Positions 6,607-13,575 of a DNA stretch of 14,053 nucleotides are shown here, piece after piece. Positions within the stretch are counted from its first letter, which is position 1. Every line of letters starts with the position of its first letter. Location: positions 1 through 14,053 of the forward strand of contig JBGPYB010000124.1 in NCBI GenBank assembly GCA_041493035.1. The letters are read 5' to 3'. This stretch comes from JBGPYB01 sp041493035. GTDB taxonomy: Bacteria; Acidobacteriota; Vicinamibacteria; Fen-336. The notes under the pieces are model-generated. The model was given only the letters and a program-made list of their open reading frames with translations, was not told the origin of the DNA and made no database searches. Made by a program: the position numbers and the translations under genes.

Positions 6607-8040
6607 ATGCGGCGGTCGGGACGTGGCATCGGATGGCTTGTCTTCCTGATGACCCTCGCTTACTCGCTCTTCGCGATCCTGCGCCATTGGCACTTCCAGA
6701 GCAGCTTCGATCTGGCCATCTTCGACCAGGCCGTGTGGCACTACAGCCGGTTCGAGACCCCGGCGAACACCATCAGCGGCCACGCCCACATTCTGGCCGA
6801 ACACTTCCATCCGATCCTGGTCGTGCTCGCGCCCCTGTACTGGGTTCTCCCGCGCCCGGAGCTTCTGGTCACGGCACAGGCCTTCCTGCTCTCGCTGTCG
6901 GCGGTGCCTGTGTACGTCCTGGCGCGAGAGCGACTCGGACCGGGGCTGGGTCTCGCGATGAGCACGGCGTACGTCCTGTTCTGGGGGATCCAGAAGGCTG
7001 CCGCGTTCGATTTCCATGAGCTGGCCTTTGCCCCCGTGCTCATCGCAACGGCACTGCTCGGCATCGAAACGCGCAGGGACCTTCTCTTCTGGCCCGCCGC
7101 AGTGAGTCTACTGTTCGTCAAGGAGGAGCTACCGGGCGTCGTTGTGTTTCTCGGGTTCCTCCTGATGCTCAAAGGTCGTTGGTTCAAGGGCCTGATCGTG
7201 TCGGCCATCGGCCTCGCCGCCTTCGCCTTGATCGTCGGGTGGCTGATGCCGGCCCTGGGCGGTTCGGACCACTACGCTTTCGCGAGCGCTTACGGGGACC
7301 TGGGCAAGGGGCCGGGCAGCGCGGCTGGGGCGATGGTGACGCGCCCGCTCCACGCCCTTGCAGGGCTTTTCAGCCCCCCGACGAAGATCCGGACGCTTGC
7401 ACTGTGGCTCGGTCCGTTTCTGTTCCTACCTGTTCTGTCTCCGCTCGCCCTGCCGGCAATACCGTTGGTCCTGGCCCGATTCCTCTCCAGCAGTCCGAAT
7501 CACTGGATGGCCGCCTTTCACTACTCGGCGCCTCTGGCCCCGATCCTTGCCATGTCGGCCATTGACGCTCTCAGCCGGCTCCTGCACCGAATCCCCGACG
7601 AGGCTCGGCGCTGCACTGCCGCGCGCTGGGTGGTTACACTCATGGTACCCCTCTGCGCGATCCTGCCCGGCAACCTTCCCGTTTGGCGCCTGTTCTCCGC
7701 CGCTTACTATCGAAGCTCCGAGACCGAGCGAACGGCGCGGCGGGCGCTCGCCCTGGTTCCACCGGCCGCGATCGTCGTGGCGCAGGACAGCTTGACGCCC
7801 CACCTCAGCCAGCGCCAGTCGATCTATACGCTTCGCTCCGGCGCACCGGAGGCGGACTTCGTCCTCGCCGGCCGAGCTTTGAGCCCGTGGCCGAACGAGA
7901 ACTGGGGTGTGATCGAAGGCCTTCTCGCTGAGCGGCGCGCACGCGGATACCGGACGGTGTTCGAAGAAAATGGCTTCGTGGTTCTCGAGGCGGAACAGCC
8001 GGCCCGGAGAACAACCCCGGGGGGCCAAGAAGGGCGTTAG
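6607..8040 (+). CDS. DUF2079 polytopic membrane protein (GT-C-like)
   Basis: 477 residues from ATG 6607. It is an integral membrane protein with about nine or ten hydrophobic segments between residues 8 and 355, then a soluble C-terminal part (about 365-465). DUF2079 motifs: SSFDLAIFDQAVWHYSR (32-48), AEHFHPILVVLAPLYWVLP (64-82), AFDFHELAF (133-141), FVKEELPGVVVF (170-181), and HYSAPLAPI (305-313). Acidic residues after the first membrane helix and the multi-pass layout recall GT-C glycosyltransferases using lipid-linked sugars, but the activity of this family is not proven. The open frame extends to 6490, but those 39 residues overlap the DUF1330 start and promoter region and lack a membrane helix; 6607 puts TM1 directly after a basic MRRSGR. 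No Shine-Dalgarno is visible, so the mRNA may be leaderless. The stop overlaps the convergent HAD gene. Confidence 0.88.
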   Translation: MRRSGRGIGWLVFLMTLAYSLFAILRHWHFQSSFDLAIFDQAVWHYSRFETPANTISGHAHILAEHFHPILVVLAPLYWVLPRPELLVTAQAFLLSLSAVPVYVLARERLGPGLGLAMSTAYVLFWGIQKAAAFDFHELAFAPVLIATALLGIETRRDLLFWPAAVSLLFVKEELPGVVVFLGFLLMLKGRWFKGLIVSAIGLAAFALIVGWLMPALGGSDHYAFASAYGDLGKGPGSAAGAMVTRPLHALAGLFSPPTKIRTLALWLGPFLFLPVLSPLALPAIPLVLARFLSSSPNHWMAAFHYSAPLAPILAMSAIDALSRLLHRIPDEARRCTAARWVVTLMVPLCAILPGNLPVWRLFSAAYYRSSETERTARRALALVPPAAIVVAQDSLTPHLSQRQSIYTLRSGAPEADFVLAGRALSPWPNENWGVIEGLLAERRARGYRTVFEENGFVVLEAEQPARRTTPGGQEGR

Positions 8041-8729
8041 AGCGCGCCCGACTCCAGGGCCTCGGCGAACGTCATGAGGGACGGAAAGCGGGGGCAGTCG
8101 TGGTCTCGGTAGAGATCGCGGGAGTCGAGGAGCACGGCGCGGAGGCCGGCCGCTCGCGCGCCTACAACGTCGACGTAGTAGAGGTCGCCCACGTGGATCG
8201 TCGTGTCGTGTCGGGCGCTCATCCGCTGGAGGGCCAGCGCGAAGATGCGTGGGTCGGGCTTCTCGACGCCCTCCTCCAGCGAATCCACGATCGTCTCGAA
8301 GAATCGCGCAAGCCCTAGCCGCTGGAGCTTGGCGCGGACTGTCCCGTTGGAGTTGGAGACGACCGCGAGGCGTCGCCCGCCGCCCGAAAGGCGTTGCAGG
8401 GCCGGGATGGTCTCTTCAGGGACGAGCTCCCAGAGGTTGTGTTCAGCGTGATAGGCCGCCAGCTCTGCACGCGCCGGCTCGAGGGCGGGCCCCAGCGGCA
8501 CGCCAGCCAGGACGAAGACACGGTTGAAGTACGCCTCCCCACGCGACCGATCAGTGGTGGTCCGCACGCCTCCATCCGTGTCCAGCTCCCTCCGGACCGA
8601 CGGCTCGACAGCGGCGAGACGGGCCGCATCGGCGGCGACGCCATGGCGCGCGAGTGCCCCGGCCACGCGCTCCCAGTTGGGGTACACGAGGACGCCACCG
8701 GCATCGAGGAAGACGGTCTCGACGCGCAT
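8037..8729 (-). CDS. HAD-superfamily hydrolase
   Basis: 230 residues. HAD motifs: I, VFLDAGGVL with nucleophile D9; II, VVSNSNG with S126; III, EKPDPRIF with K157; IV, HVGDLYYVDVVGARAAG with D182 and D187. A helical C1-type cap lies at about 15-95. The second acidic residue of motif I, D in phosphatases (DxD), is G11 here (DAG), so the usual general acid/base is missing and the chemistry is uncertain. It could be a phosphatase of the DAxGTL-type subgroup, or another HAD activity. It lies 7 bases after aguA on the same strand, so it is probably the third gene of the aguB-aguA operon. A role in polyamine metabolism is inference only. No Shine-Dalgarno is evident. Its TAA overlaps the TAG of the convergent DUF2079 gene. 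Confidence 0.88.
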   Translation of the reverse strand: MRVETVFLDAGGVLVYPNWERVAGALARHGVAADAARLAAVEPSVRRELDTDGGVRTTTDRSRGEAYFNRVFVLAGVPLGPALEPARAELAAYHAEHNLWELVPEETIPALQRLSGGGRRLAVVSNSNGTVRAKLQRLGLARFFETIVDSLEEGVEKPDPRIFALALQRMSARHDTTIHVGDLYYVDVVGARAAGLRAVLLDSRDLYRDHDCPRFPSLMTFAEALESGAL

Positions 8730-8736
8730 GGTCGCG

Positions 8737-9795
8737 CTACCGCGCCGGCTGCTGCTGCGTCAGGCAGTGGAGCGTTCCGAGACCCCAGACGAGGTCCACG
8801 GCGTGGATCCCGACGACTGGGCGGTCGGTAAAAAGCTCCGACAGGATGCCCAGCGCCTCGCGATCGGCCGGGTCATTGAAGGTCGGTACGATGACCGCCG
8901 CGTTGCCGACGTAGAAGTTGGCGTAGCTGGCCGGCAGGCGCATGCCGTCGAAGAGGAGTGGGGCCGGCATCGGTAGCGCGACGACCTCCACTTTCGATCC
9001 GTCCTCGAGGCGCATCCCCTCGAGACGTTCGCGGTTCTCCTCGAGGACGCCGTAGTTCGCATCGCCGGGGCTCTTCTCGTGGCAGAGGACGACGGTCTTC
9101 GGTCCGACGAAGCGGCACAAGTCGTCCACGTGGCCGTGTGTGTCGTCGCCGGCGATCCCCCTGCCGAGCCAGAGAACGTTGGTGAGGCCAAGAGCTCCCT
9201 TCAGCGCCTGCTCGACCTCGCGCCGCGACAGCCCCGGGTTCCTGACTTGGACCTCGGGGTCCAGAAGACATTCCTCGGTCGTGATGAGCGATCCGCGCCC
9301 GTTCACGTCGACGGCGCCGCCCTCGAGAACGAAGGGGCGTCTCTTCGCTGCGATCGGAAAGAGACGAAGCCCCAGGTTCTTCGCGGCGCGTCCGGGGATT
9401 CGGGCGTCCATTGTGTGGTCGGGGTACTTCGCCCAGCCGTTGAAGCGGAAGCCAGCGATGGCGACCTCGGGCTTGCGGCCTCCCTTGCGGACGAAGATCG
9501 GCCCCATGTCCCGGCTCCAGCCACGGTCGGTGGGGAAGCGGAGGAATCCGACGGCCTCCGCAAGGACGCCGACGCGAGCGAGCATTCGCCGCGCCTCGGC
9601 CTCGTGGGCCGCCGACGCTACCAGGATCCGCACCGTCTCCCCTTGGGCGAGCCTCCGGATCATCTCGCCGTACACCCAGGGGATGGGCCCGAATTTTCGC
9701 GGCCAGTCCGAGCGGCGGTGCGGCCAGACGAGCCAAGTGGCCTCGTGGGGCTCCCACTCGGCCGGCATTCGAAACCCGAGAGCCGCGGGAGTCAA
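8737..9795 (-). CDS. aguA: Agmatine deiminase
   Basis: 352 residues. It hydrolyses agmatine to N-carbamoylputrescine and ammonia in the cytoplasm (guanidino-group-modifying, pentein fold). Seen: N-terminal TPAALGFRMPAEWEPHEATWLVWP; FPTDRGWSRDMGPIFV (active-site acid region, 88-102); FVLEGGAVDVNGRGSL (155-170); DDTHGHVDDLCRFVGP with H222; NFYVGNAAVIVPTFND; and the C-terminal catalytic cysteine C344 in GLGTLHCLTQQQP. The start is placed at TTG 9795, which overlaps the aguB stop (TTGA). The longer ATG reading at 9858 adds Arg-rich residues that are a shadow of aguB, and the alternative ATG at 9768 would cut the conserved GFRMPAEW block. It could also be annotated as a porphyromonas-type peptidylarginine deiminase family member, but aguB next door decides for agmatine. 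Confidence 0.94.
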   Translation of the reverse strand: MTPAALGFRMPAEWEPHEATWLVWPHRRSDWPRKFGPIPWVYGEMIRRLAQGETVRILVASAAHEAEARRMLARVGVLAEAVGFLRFPTDRGWSRDMGPIFVRKGGRKPEVAIAGFRFNGWAKYPDHTMDARIPGRAAKNLGLRLFPIAAKRRPFVLEGGAVDVNGRGSLITTEECLLDPEVQVRNPGLSRREVEQALKGALGLTNVLWLGRGIAGDDTHGHVDDLCRFVGPKTVVLCHEKSPGDANYGVLEENRERLEGMRLEDGSKVEVVALPMPAPLLFDGMRLPASYANFYVGNAAVIVPTFNDPADREALGILSELFTDRPVVGIHAVDLVWGLGTLHCLTQQQPAR

Positions 9796-10682
9796 TCGAG
9801 GAAGCGCCTGTCGATGCCGGCGTAGGCGTCGATGCGTCTGTCGCGAAGGAAGGGCCATCCGCGCCTCACTTCTTCGATCCGCGCGAGATCCACCTCGCCG
9901 ACCAGGATCTCCTCCTTGTCGGTCGAGGCCTCGGCGATGACGACGCCGAACGGGTCGCAGAGGAACGTCGTGCCCCAGAACTCGAGCCCTGGAGCCGAGG
10001 GCTCGGGTTTTTCAAGGCCAATGCGGTTGATGACCGCGACGTAGACTCCGTTGGCGATGGCATGAGAGCGCTGGATCGTCTGCCAGGCCGAACTCTGTTG
10101 CGCGCCGTACCGGGCCTTTTCGGCCGGGTGCCAGCCGATGGCCGTGGGGTAGAAGAGGATGGCCGCGCCCTGCAACGCCGTGAGACGAGCCCCTTCCGGG
10201 TACCACTGGTCCCAACAGATGAGAGTACCGATGCGGCCGGCCTTCGTGTTGAAGGCGCGGAAGCCCAGATCCCCCGGCGTGAAGTAGAACTTCTCGAAGA
10301 AGCAGGGATCGTCGGGGATGTGCATCTTGCGGTAGAGCCCCAGGATCTCGCCGGTCGCGTCGATGATCGCCGCTGTGTTGTGGTAGAGGCCGATGGCGCG
10401 ACGCTCGAACAGCGAGGCGATGACGGCGACCCCGGCCTCCTTGGCGGCCGCCGTGAGGACCTCGGTGCTGGGGCCGGGAATGCTCTCGGCCAGATCGAAG
10501 AGGGCCGCGTCCTCCCGCTGGCAGAAATAGGGTGAGCGGAAAAGCTCCGGAAGGCAGACCACCTCGGCCCCTGCCTTCGCGGCCTCGGCAACCTTCGCCA
10601 CGGCCTTCTCCAGGTTCTCGGCGGGCTTGTCGGACATTCCCATCTGGACGAGCCCGACCTTGAACTTCTGCTTCGTTTGCAT
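9792..10682 (-). CDS. aguB: N-carbamoylputrescine amidase
   Basis: 296 residues, nitrilase superfamily. It hydrolyses N-carbamoylputrescine to putrescine, carbon dioxide and ammonia, completing the agmatine route begun by AguA. The Glu-Lys-Cys triad is visible: E46 in CLPELFRSPYFCQ, K119 in YRKMHIPDDPCFFEKFYF, and C156 in GTLICWDQWYPEGARL. The subgroup-specific SPYFCQ, the block AIGWHPAEK and the C-terminal WPFLRDRRIDAYAGIDRRFL mark AguB. The start ATG 10682 (MQTKQKFKVGLVQM) agrees with the first beta strand of the fold. An upstream in-frame ATG at 10742 adds Pro/Gly-rich residues without a match. There is no Shine-Dalgarno, but a TAGACT hexamer lies 8 bases upstream. aguA starts within the last 4 bases. 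Confidence 0.95.
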   Translation of the reverse strand: MQTKQKFKVGLVQMGMSDKPAENLEKAVAKVAEAAKAGAEVVCLPELFRSPYFCQREDAALFDLAESIPGPSTEVLTAAAKEAGVAVIASLFERRAIGLYHNTAAIIDATGEILGLYRKMHIPDDPCFFEKFYFTPGDLGFRAFNTKAGRIGTLICWDQWYPEGARLTALQGAAILFYPTAIGWHPAEKARYGAQQSSAWQTIQRSHAIANGVYVAVINRIGLEKPEPSAPGLEFWGTTFLCDPFGVVIAEASTDKEEILVGEVDLARIEEVRRGWPFLRDRRIDAYAGIDRRFLD

Positions 10683-10690
10683 GGCACCCG

Positions 10691-10696
10691 AGTCTA
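10691..10696 (-). promoter_or_regulatory. Possible -10 element for aguB
   Basis: TAGACT on the - strand, ending 8 bases before the aguB ATG, fits a TANNNT -10 hexamer. With no Shine-Dalgarno in between, transcription would begin at or within a few bases of the start codon. No -35 is recognisable. Confidence 0.35.
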
Positions 10697-10769
10697 CACC
10701 GACACCGCTCGGCGGCCCCAGGGCGAGGGGCGCTCGCGCCATCCTCCCGTCGTGATCGTGGTCTGGGGC

Positions 10770-10797
10770 TTGACATCATTTTAGTTATAACTAAACT
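10770..10797 (+). promoter_or_regulatory. Promoter of the arsR-SRPBCC operon
   Basis: TTGACA (10770-10775) is a perfect -35 box. TAAACT (10792-10797), 16 bases later, is a fair -10. The expected transcription start lies at about 10804, the first base of the GTG start codon. The region is an AT-rich island in GC-rich surroundings, and the palindromic operator fills the spacer. Confidence 0.65.
10780..10795. promoter_or_regulatory. Palindromic operator, probable ArsR-family autorepressor site
   Basis: TTTAGTTATAACTAAA is a perfect 16-bp palindrome lying between the -35 and -10 of the arsR promoter. Dimeric winged-helix repressors of this family typically bind such sites and repress their own operons. 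Bound protein would block RNA polymerase. The site is also only about 100 bases from the divergent aguB start. Confidence 0.7.
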
Positions 10798-10803
10798 AAT
10801 GCC

Positions 10804-11145
10804 GTGCGGGCGACCCTGCGGGCTCTGGCCACTCCCCGGCGGCGCGAGATCCTGCGCCTCATCTGGCGTGACGAGAGGACGGCGGGGGATATCCATCGCG
10901 CCCTCGGCGACGTCACCTTCGGTGCCGTGTCGCAGCACCTGAAGGTGCTGGCGGACTCCGGCCTTGTGCGCCGTCGGCGCGACGGCCGCCACCGCATCTA
11001 CGAGGCGCGCCAGGACTCGCTCGGACCGTTTCGCGCATGGCTGGAGTCTTCATGGGACGACGCTTTGTACCGGCTCAAGCTGCGGGCCGAGCTGGAAGAC
11101 GCGCGCCGCGGTCCGCGGCCACGGAGCCGAAGGAGAAGACGATGA
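10804..11145 (+). CDS. ArsR-family winged-helix transcriptional regulator
   Basis: 113 residues. Seen: ALATPRRREILRLIW (helix 1), the helix-turn-helix RTAGDIHRAL...TFGAVSQHLKVLADSGLV (26-55), the wing RRRRDGRHRIYEA (56-68), and a C-terminal helix PFRAWLESSWDDALYRLKLRAE. The metal-site ELCVCDL of ArsR/SmtB sensors is absent; this belongs to the metal-free subgroup often paired with SRPBCC/AHSA1 genes, and its inducer is unknown. GTG 10804 is the first start codon after an in-frame TAA at 10792; the nearby ATG (10799) is out of frame. There is no Shine-Dalgarno, and the predicted transcription start coincides with the GTG. The Arg-rich tail is unusual but is shaped by the overlap with the next gene's ribosome-binding site. 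The stop overlaps the SRPBCC ATG by 4 bases. Confidence 0.92.
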   Translation: MRATLRALATPRRREILRLIWRDERTAGDIHRALGDVTFGAVSQHLKVLADSGLVRRRRDGRHRIYEARQDSLGPFRAWLESSWDDALYRLKLRAELEDARRGPRPRSRRRRR

Positions 11146-11912
11146 ATCCACTCGCCCACACTCTCGAGCGTACGATCGTGATTGCGGCGACGCGGGCCAC
11201 GGTCTTTCGCTACTTCACCGACTCCGACCGCTTCGCTGCGTGGTGGGGACCCGGCTCGCGTATCGAAGGGCGGCCGGGCGGCGCGGTACACATCCGTTAC
11301 CCGAACGGCGTCATCGCCTCGGGCGAGGTCCTCGAAGTCGTCGAGGGGAAGCGCGTGGTCTTCACCTACGGCTACCTAGACCCCGCGAAGCCCATCCCTC
11401 CAGGGGGATCCCGGGTGACGATTACCCTGGACGACGATTCCTCGGGGACGCGCTTGCACCTGCGTCACGAATTCGGCGACGCCTCGACCCGCGACCAGCA
11501 CGTACAAGGCTGGCGCTATCAACTGGCCGTCTTCTCCAACGTCGCCGCGGGCGAGCAGCACGCGGACCTGGCGGGGCGCGTCGATCGCTGCTTCTCCCTC
11601 TGGAGCGAACGGGGCGCCGCGACGCGCCACGGTGGCCTCGCCGCCCTTGTCGCCGACAACGTTGCCTTCAGGGACGCCTTCAGCTGCACGAGCGGTCTCG
11701 ATGACCTATCGGATCATCTCGCGGCGGCGCAGGCCCACATGCCTGGCATGCGACTGCGACGGTCCGGCGACGTGCGCCACTGCCAGGGGACCGCCATCGT
11801 CGACTGGGTGGCCGAAGGTGAGGATGGCCAGCAACGGGCCGCTGGCACCAACGTCTTCGACCTGGCCCCTGACGGCCGCATCGTGCGGATCGTGGGCTTC
11901 TGGAAGGCTTAG
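11142..11912 (+). CDS. SRPBCC (AHSA1-like) domain fused to NTF2/SnoaL-like domain
   Basis: 256 residues, two ligand-binding domains in one chain. Residues 1-137 are an AHSA1-type SRPBCC domain: LERTIVIAATRATVFRYFTDSDRFAAWWGPG, then GGAVHIRYPNGVIASGEVLEV, ending with DQHVQGWRYQLAVFSNV. Residues 138-256 fit an NTF2/SnoaL-like fold: DLAGRVDRCFSLWSERG, VADNVAFRDAFSCTSGLDDLSDHLAA, and NVFDLAPDGRIVRIVGFW. Both folds have hydrophobic pockets for small molecules; no catalytic residues can be named. AAGGAG is 6 bases before the ATG, which lies in the arsR stop (ATGA), so the regulator and this protein form a two-gene operon. The ligand may be the signal or target of the regulated response, but that is inference. 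Confidence 0.88.
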   Translation: MNPLAHTLERTIVIAATRATVFRYFTDSDRFAAWWGPGSRIEGRPGGAVHIRYPNGVIASGEVLEVVEGKRVVFTYGYLDPAKPIPPGGSRVTITLDDDSSGTRLHLRHEFGDASTRDQHVQGWRYQLAVFSNVAAGEQHADLAGRVDRCFSLWSERGAATRHGGLAALVADNVAFRDAFSCTSGLDDLSDHLAAAQAHMPGMRLRRSGDVRHCQGTAIVDWVAEGEDGQQRAAGTNVFDLAPDGRIVRIVGFWKA

Positions 11913-11954
11913 ATCCCTGCCGATCTCGAGCGGGGCCCTCCGCCTGTCCCGTGG

Positions 11955-11960
11955 CATACT
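11955..11960 (+). promoter_or_regulatory. Possible -10 element for mccB
   Basis: CATACT ends 7 bases before the ATG at 11968 and resembles a -10 hexamer. There is no Shine-Dalgarno between it and the ATG and no clear -35. The 55-base gap after the SRPBCC gene contains no convincing terminator hairpin. Confidence 0.3.
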
Positions 11961-11967
11961 CGCGTGA

Positions 11968-13575
11968 ATGGCGGTCATCGAAAGCCACGTCGATCCCACC
12001 TCGGCCGAGTTCCGGGAGAACCGCGACCACATGGACGCCCTGGTTGGCGATCTCCGCAAGCGACTCGACGAGGTTCGTCAGGGAGGCGGCTCGGAGGCTC
12101 TGAGGCGCCACCGTGAGCAAGGCAAGCTCACGGCCCGGGAGCGGATCGAACGCCTCCTCGATCCCGCGACACCCTTCCTGGAAATCGGCGCTCTGGCCGC
12201 TCACGGAGTGTACGAGGGCGCCGCTCCCTCGGCCGGCCTCGTCGTCGGCATCGGCCGCATCCGCGGTCGAGAGGTCATGGTGGTCGCCAACGACGCCACG
12301 GTGAAGGGTGGGACCTACTTTCCCCTGACGGTGAAGAAACACCTGCGAGCCCAGGAAATCGCCGCCGAGAACCGGCTGCCCTGTCTCTACCTCGTCGACT
12401 CCGGCGGGGCTTTTTTGCCCCTGCAGGCCGAAGTATTCCCAGACCGCGACCATTTCGGCCGCATCTTCTACAACGAGGCGCGGATGAGCGCCGAGGGAAT
12501 CCCGCAGATCAGCGTGGTCCTCGGCTCTTGCACCGCCGGTGGCGCCTACGTTCCCGCGATGAGTGACGAGGCCGTCATCGTGAAAGGGCGCGGGACGATC
12601 TTCCTCGGCGGGCCGCCCCTCGTGAAGGCCGCGACCGGCGAGGTCGTGAGCGCCGAGGATCTGGGTGGAGCCGATGTTCACTGCCGCATCAGCGGCGTGG
12701 CCGATCACTACGCGATCGACGACGAAGACGCCCTGGCGCGCGCCCGGGAGATCGTCGGCCACTTGACCGCTCGCAAAGAGGTCCCGTGGGAGCTTCACGA
12801 GCCCGAGGAGCCGCGGTACGACCCCAAGGAGTTGGCCGGCATCGTCCCGAAGAACATCCGGAAGGCCTACGACGTACGCGAGGTGATCGCACGCCTCGTG
12901 GACGGGAGTCGCTTTCACGAATTCAAGGCCCTCTACGGGGCAACCCTCGTGACGGGCTTTGCCCACCTGATGGGCTACCCTGTCGGCATCCTCGCCAATG
13001 GCGGCGTTCTCTTCTCCGAGAGCGCGCTCAAGGCAACCCACTTCATCGAGATGTGCTGTCTCCGGCGCATCCCCCTCGTCTTCCTTCAGAACATCACCGG
13101 CTTCATCGTCGGCAAGGAGTACGAGCAGAAGGGAATCGCGAAGGACGGGGCCAAGATGGTCCATGCCGTGGCCAACGCTCGTGTGCCGAAGTTCACCGTC
13201 GTCATCGGCGGCAGCTTCGGCGCCGGAAACTACGGCATGTGCGGACGAGCCTATGGCCCGCGGCAACTCTGGATGTGGCCGAATGCGCGGATCTCGGTGA
13301 TGGGCGGCGAGCAGGCGGCCTCCGTCCTCGCCCAGGTGAAGCAGGAGCAGCTCGAGCGGCAGGGGCAGTCGATGACTCCAGCGGAGGTCGAGGCCTTCAA
13401 GGCGCCCACCCTTGCGAAGTACGAGGAAGAAGGGAGCCCCTACTACTCGACCGCGCGGCTCTGGGATGACGGCGTCATCCCGCCGGAGGACACGCGGACC
13501 GTCCTCGGACTCGGCATCTCCGCGGCCCTGAACGCGCCCATCCCCGAGACGCGCTTCGGCGTGCTCAGGATGTGA
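11968..13575 (+). CDS. mccB: Acyl-CoA carboxylase beta subunit, methylcrotonyl-CoA type
   Basis: 535 residues, full length for the carboxyltransferase subunit. It moves carboxyl from carboxybiotin to 3-methylcrotonyl-CoA in leucine degradation, acting with a biotin-carrying alpha subunit. Crotonase-fold halves: N half with GKLTARERIERLLD, DSGGAFLPLQAEVFPDRDHFGRIFYNEARMSAEGIPQ and the oxyanion-hole loop GSCTAGGAYVPAMSDE (186-201), plus GPPLVKAATGE; C half with ANGGVLFSESALKATHFIE, FLQNITGFIVGKEYE, GGSFGAGNYGMCGRAYGPR (414-432) and NARISVMGGEQAA. These fit MCC-beta best; a geranyl-CoA carboxylase is the main alternative. The alpha subunit, isovaleryl-CoA dehydrogenase and HMG-CoA lyase genes are not in this window; the next gene is an MFS transporter starting inside the stop (GTGA). 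The ATG at 11968 lacks a Shine-Dalgarno. Confidence 0.95.
   Translation: MAVIESHVDPTSAEFRENRDHMDALVGDLRKRLDEVRQGGGSEALRRHREQGKLTARERIERLLDPATPFLEIGALAAHGVYEGAAPSAGLVVGIGRIRGREVMVVANDATVKGGTYFPLTVKKHLRAQEIAAENRLPCLYLVDSGGAFLPLQAEVFPDRDHFGRIFYNEARMSAEGIPQISVVLGSCTAGGAYVPAMSDEAVIVKGRGTIFLGGPPLVKAATGEVVSAEDLGGADVHCRISGVADHYAIDDEDALARAREIVGHLTARKEVPWELHEPEEPRYDPKELAGIVPKNIRKAYDVREVIARLVDGSRFHEFKALYGATLVTGFAHLMGYPVGILANGGVLFSESALKATHFIEMCCLRRIPLVFLQNITGFIVGKEYEQKGIAKDGAKMVHAVANARVPKFTVVIGGSFGAGNYGMCGRAYGPRQLWMWPNARISVMGGEQAASVLAQVKQEQLERQGQSMTPAEVEAFKAPTLAKYEEEGSPYYSTARLWDDGVIPPEDTRTVLGLGISAALNAPIPETRFGVLRM

Noticed and set aside
9079..9825. + strand open frame of 248 residues opposite aguA
   Set aside because: It is a shadow of aguA, which has its complete active-site set on the other strand.
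10683..10742. Upstream ATG 10742 for aguB
   Set aside because: The GGGAGG is directly adjacent to that ATG (zero spacing), and the added 20 residues match no nitrilase N-terminus; ATG 10682 fits the fold.
10799..10801. ATG just before the ArsR GTG
   Set aside because: It is in a different frame from the conserved helix-turn-helix; GTG 10804 is the first start in the right frame after an in-frame stop.
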